A stretch of 64,000 nucleotides of DNA from Candidatus Latescibacterota bacterium (GTDB taxonomy: Bacteria; Latescibacterota; UBA2968; SICM01): contig SICM01000003.1 in NCBI GenBank assembly GCA_009694805.1, positions 1-64,000 of the forward strand. The letters are read 5' to 3'. The notes beneath the pieces are model-generated. The model was not told the DNA's origin, ran no database searches, and saw nothing but the letters and a program-made list of their open reading frames with translations. Below, one piece after another: positions 60,891 through 64,000 of this stretch. How positions within the stretch are numbered: the first letter of the stretch is position 1; each line of letters opens with the position of its first letter. The translations under genes were made by a program, and so were the position numbers.

Positions 60891-62260
60891 CACAGAAGTC
60901 TCAGCAGCTCTTCCCCTGCGGATCGGATGTCTCCGGCCCCCATGACGATCACCAGGTCGCCTGGCTGAACCCGTTCGGCCAGGGCCCCTGCGACGGCGTC
61001 CCGGTCCGGGATGTAGGTGACGCCTTTCGCCCCGGCCTGCCGGGCGGCCTCTGCGACCAGCGCCCCGGTGACCCCTTCGATGGGGGCTTCCCGAGCGGCG
61101 TAGACATCGGTCACGATGACCAGATCGGCTTCGGCCAGGGCTGCGCCGAACCTCGACGCAAAGTCCCGCGTCCGGGAGTAGAGGTGGGGCTGAAACGCGA
61201 CCACGATCCGGTCCCGTCCGAGGGACCGGGCCCCGGCGAGCGTGGCCTCCACCTCCGTCGGGTGATGGGCGTAGTCGTCAACGACCAGAACGCCGTTTCG
61301 CTCGCCCAGGGTCTCGAACCTGCGCCCCACGCCGCCGAAGGCCTGGAGGGCGTCCCGGATGGGGTCGAAGCTGACGCCGAGGTTCAGGGCCACCGTCGCG
61401 GCGGTCAGCGCGTTGCGGACGTTGTGCAGGCCCGGCAGGCGGAGCTGAATGGCGCCGATCACCGTCGCCTTACGCATCAGCGTGCAGGTCGAACCCGCCC
61501 CCGTCAGCGACACATCGGTCGCCGACACGTCGGCGTCGGACGAGAGTCCACAGGTGACGACGCGGGACGTGAGGGAGGGACGAAGGGCGCGGACGTTCGG
61601 GTCGTCGATGCAGAGGACGGCGAAACCGTCCGACGGGACGCGGTTGGCGAACATCACAAAGGCATCGCTGATGTCGTCCAGGTCCTGGTAGCAGTCCAGA
61701 TGCTCCTCCTCCACCGTGGTGACGACGGCCACGGCAGGCCGGAGGCTGAGGAAAGACCGGTCGAACTCGTCGGCCTCGGCCACGAAGTGCGGCCCGGCGC
61801 CGACGCGGGCGTTGCCCCCGATCTCCGGAACGTGTCCGCCGACCATCACCGTCGGGTCGAGCCCGGCCTGGATCAGCGCCAGGGCGGCCATCGCCGTGGT
61901 GGTCGTCTTTCCGTGCGTGCCGGAGATGGCGACGCCCCTCTTCCCCTCCATCATCCGCCCCAGGGCCTGGGCCCGGCCGATGACCGGAATGCCCAGCCGG
62001 TGGGCCTCGACGACCTCGGCGTTGTCGGGCCGGATGGCGGCAGTGGCGATGACCAGATCTGTGCCCAGGACGGCCTCGGCGCGGTGCCCCTCCCGGACGG
62101 CGATGCCTTCCGTGCGCAGTTGTCGGAGGGGCTCGGAAGCCTCCCGGTCGGAGCCCGATACGATGCATCCGCGCGCGGCGAGGAGCCGGGCCATCGCGCT
62201 CATGGCCACGCCACCGATGCCGACGAAGTGGATGCGCTGTCCGGGAGCGAAAGGCGTCAT
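60890..62260 (-). CDS. murC: UDP-N-acetylmuramate--L-alanine ligase
   Basis: 456 residues from ATG 62260 (upstream codons in the frame come from a heptamer spacer). Motifs are HFVGIGGVAMSAMARLLAAR, VAISGTHGKTTTTAMAAL (ATP P-loop), AEADEFDRSFLSL, GLHNVRNALTAATVA and VLVVDDYAHHPTEVEATL. It adds L-Ala to UDP-MurNAc. Confidence 0.93.
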   Translation of the reverse strand: MTPFAPGQRIHFVGIGGVAMSAMARLLAARGCIVSGSDREASEPLRQLRTEGIAVREGHRAEAVLGTDLVIATAAIRPDNAEVVEAHRLGIPVIGRAQALGRMMEGKRGVAISGTHGKTTTTAMAALALIQAGLDPTVMVGGHVPEIGGNARVGAGPHFVAEADEFDRSFLSLRPAVAVVTTVEEEHLDCYQDLDDISDAFVMFANRVPSDGFAVLCIDDPNVRALRPSLTSRVVTCGLSSDADVSATDVSLTGAGSTCTLMRKATVIGAIQLRLPGLHNVRNALTAATVALNLGVSFDPIRDALQAFGGVGRRFETLGERNGVLVVDDYAHHPTEVEATLAGARSLGRDRIVVAFQPHLYSRTRDFASRFGAALAEADLVIVTDVYAAREAPIEGVTGALVAEAARQAGAKGVTYIPDRDAVAGALAERVQPGDLVIVMGAGDIRSAGEELLRLL

Positions 62261-62275
62261 AGAGGTTCTGCGTTC

Positions 62276-62350
62276 CAAGCCCTGAGTCCTGAGTGAAGTC
62301 AGAAGCTCACCACGGTCTTTTTTCTCAGCACTCAGCATTCAGCCCTTATC
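62276..62350. repeat. Heptanucleotide quasi-repeats between murG and murC
   Basis: CCTGAGT CCTGAGT GAAGTCA (from ~62282) and CTCAGCA CTCAGCA TTCAGCC (62325-62345). The two blocks are complementary (CTGAGT with ACTCAG). Confidence 0.65.
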
Positions 62351-62371
62351 GTGTGTGGAAAACCGACGGAT

Positions 62372-63478
62372 TCAGGCGCGTTCCCGGAGCAGTCCTGCCC
62401 GCTGCATGGCATCGACGATGCGGGCCGCGGCGTCGGGGGCGCTGAAGGCGCGCATCCGGTCGGACATGTCACGCTGTCTGACGGGGTCGTTCACCAGGTC
62501 CAGCACGGCCCGGGCGAGCCGATGTCCGTCCAGGTCGCGCTGCGGGATCATCTGCGCGGCCCCGGCCCTGACGAGGGCCTGCGCATTCTTCGTCTGATGG
62601 TCTTCTGCGGCCGTCGGGAGCGGGACGAAGATGGCCGGGAGGCCGCAGCGGGTCAGTTCGGCGATGGTCGTGGCGCCTGCGCGGCAGATAGCCAGGTCCG
62701 CCGCGCCGAAGGCGGCGGCCATGTCGTCGATGAAGGCCCGGACGACCACCCGGTCTCCGAAGGGCCGGGCCTGCTCGGAGGCCGAATCAAAGTCCAGATG
62801 GCCGGTCTGCCAGAGCACCTGGAGCCTCTGGCCCTCGATGAGCGCCGGGAGGGCCTGGCCGACGGCCGTGTTGATGCCGCGCGCGCCCTGGCTCCCCCCG
62901 AAGACCAGCAGCGTGGAGAGGTCGGGATGGAGGCCCGAGCGGATGCGGCCCTCGGTCTGGCCGATGGTTCCGAATTCGGCCCGCGTGGGATTTCCGCTCA
63001 CCTCCCCTCTGCCTCCCAGGTAGTGCAGGGAGGCGGGGAAGGTCACGTGGACCTGCGTGGCGACGCGGGAGAGGAGCCGGGTCGTGAGGCCCGGAAAGCT
63101 GTTCTGTTCCTGGACCACGACGGGCACCGACTGCAGGTATGCGACGATGCCCGCCGGACCGCCGACGTAACCGCCGGTGCAGATGACGACGGCGGGGCGG
63201 AATCGGCGAACCATCCGGAAGGTCCGGATCAGGCCTGCCGTGAGGATGAACGCGAATCGGAGGAGATCGACGCTCAACGCCCGGCGGAGGCCGATGACCG
63301 GCACGACCTCTATCGGATAACCCGCCCTCGGGACGGCCCGCATCTCCACACCCCGACGCGTCCCGACGAACCGGATGTCTGCGTCGGCCCGACGTCTGCG
63401 GATCTCATCGGCTATGGCGATGGCCGGGAACGCGTGTCCGCCTGTCCCTCCACCGGCTATCAGGATGCGGATCGCCAT
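62372..63478 (-). CDS. murG: UDP-GlcNAc:undecaprenyl-PP-MurNAc-pentapeptide GlcNAc transferase
   Basis: 368 residues. Motifs are ILIAGGGTGGHAFPAIAIAD, VICTGGYVGGPAGIVAYLQ, VQEQNSFPGLTTRLLSR, LLVFGGSQGARGINTAV and CRAGATTIAELTRCGLPAIF. It makes lipid II at the inner membrane face. The spacer to murC is a heptamer repeat. Confidence 0.94.
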   Translation of the reverse strand: MAIRILIAGGGTGGHAFPAIAIADEIRRRRADADIRFVGTRRGVEMRAVPRAGYPIEVVPVIGLRRALSVDLLRFAFILTAGLIRTFRMVRRFRPAVVICTGGYVGGPAGIVAYLQSVPVVVQEQNSFPGLTTRLLSRVATQVHVTFPASLHYLGGRGEVSGNPTRAEFGTIGQTEGRIRSGLHPDLSTLLVFGGSQGARGINTAVGQALPALIEGQRLQVLWQTGHLDFDSASEQARPFGDRVVVRAFIDDMAAAFGAADLAICRAGATTIAELTRCGLPAIFVPLPTAAEDHQTKNAQALVRAGAAQMIPQRDLDGHRLARAVLDLVNDPVRQRDMSDRMRAFSAPDAAARIVDAMQRAGLLRERA

Positions 63479-63545
63479 GGATGTTCATATCTTGAAAGGA
63501 GCAGAATGAAAACAGCGGAACAATCCTGTTCATCCCTGTAAACCC

Positions 63546-64000
63546 TCAGGTCCCGCGCCCCGTCTGCGGGGGCCAGACGAGGGCCCCGGTCATCGATGTG
63601 AACGACGTCGAGGGGGGGGTCCCCTGCCGCGCCACGTTCAGGAGGATGCCGACGCCGATGAGGGTCAGCATGAGCGAAGAACCGCCGTAGCTGATGAACG
63701 GGAGCGGAAGGCCGGTGGTCGGGAGCACGGCGGTGACGACGCCGATGTTGAGCAGGGCGTACATCAGGACCAGGGAGGTGATGCCGACGCTGAGGAGGAA
63801 GCCGTGCAGGTCCGGGGCGCGCCGGGCGATTCTGAACCCGATCAGCCCGAACAGGAGAAACAGGGCGACCACCGTGACGGTTCCCAGGAGCCCCCACTCC
63901 TCGCCGAGGATGGAGAAGACGAAATCGGTGTGAGGGTCGGGCAGGAAGAGGAACTTCTGGTGGCTGTGCCCCAGCCCGACGCCGGTGAGTCCGCCGGAGG
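63546..64000 (-). CDS. ftsW: Peptidoglycan polymerase FtsW (C-terminal part; cut by window edge)
   Basis: The frame runs off the right end. GLTGVGLGHSHQKFLFLPDP and HTDFVFSILGEEWGLLGT are the conserved SEDS motifs. Then come helices and LPTTGLPLPFISYGGSSLML, the FtsW/RodA signature. The stop is at 63546. The N-terminus is outside the window. It polymerises septal glycan with a class b PBP. The order ftsW-murG-murC-murB-ftsQ-ftsA-ftsZ is the classic dcw arrangement. Confidence 0.92.
   Translation of the reverse strand, partial: SGGLTGVGLGHSHQKFLFLPDPHTDFVFSILGEEWGLLGTVTVVALFLLFGLIGFRIARRAPDLHGFLLSVGITSLVLMYALLNIGVVTAVLPTTGLPLPFISYGGSSLMLTLIGVGILLNVARQGTPPSTSFTSMTGALVWPPQTGRGT

Overview
The window is 64 kb of a GC-rich, gene-dense bacterial chromosome, most likely from an uncultivated organism. 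The cell envelope is diderm: there is a SurA-type chaperone, FtsE-FtsX-EnvC, a TolC-family channel, a LolD/MacB-type exporter and an MlaC-like protein. A GWxTD-domain protein, several TPR proteins and a Sdh-type complex fit an FCB-related or Latescibacterota-like candidate phylum. That placement is inference from gene content only. I see no phage, IS transposase, rRNA, tRNA or CRISPR array.

Layout. 0.2-1.0 kb: a DUF5678-like protein and a retropepsin-like protease, closed by a terminator. 1.1-8.4 kb: a catabolic cluster with a RidA-like protein, a BNR sialidase, an acetyl-xylan-esterase-like hydrolase, a heparinase II/III-like lyase and a phytoene-desaturase-like flavoprotein. 8.6-13.2 kb: an AttEFGH-like exporter (ATPase, double FtsX permease, secreted lipocalin-like hydrolase). 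13.2-18.0 kb: a LamG protein, a tungsten aldehyde:ferredoxin oxidoreductase and a malate/lactate dehydrogenase. 18.1-30.5 kb: surA, a methyltransferase, ftsE-ftsX-envC, a GH13-like enzyme, a GWxTD protein and an SGNH/TPR protein. 30.8-38.4 kb: two degenerate amidohydrolases, a ceramidase-like protein, purM, a Gfo/Idh/MocA oxidoreductase, a cold-shock protein, wecB and a heavy-metal-binding lipoprotein. 38.5-41.8 kb: sdhC-sdhA-sdhB. 41.9-51.1 kb: a kinase-like protein, a phosphatase, glycerate kinase, a TPR-parvulin protein, a flippase-like protein, tolC, DUF3047 and mlaC-like genes. 51.1-56.5 kb: two radical SAM proteins, a glycosyltransferase and a polytopic membrane protein. 56.6-64.0 kb, minus strand: the division and wall (dcw) cluster ftsW-murG-murC-murB-ftsQ-ftsA-ftsZ.

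The most novel signal lies between genes. Five copies of a ~175-nt element sit upstream of plus-strand genes (3382, 8391, 11864, 30577, 37742). Each has a 13-bp hairpin whose loop can pair with a downstream tail, a long-range 9-bp stem and an internal GCAC hairpin. Substitutions between copies are compensatory in all of these helices, including a three-base-pair swap in the loop-tail pairing, so structure rather than sequence appears to be conserved. Two copies are fused in frame to the next gene, which then has no ordinary start codon. Many other spacers are built of heptanucleotide quasi-repeats, and one of them encodes the signal peptide of the EnvC-like protein. Two further palindrome families (CCTCGATACG boxes and GATTCATC hairpins) are also present.

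Three genes are split by single-base shifts in C or G runs, and a fourth has a suspect 3' end. These look more like homopolymer errors or recent mutations than old pseudogenes.
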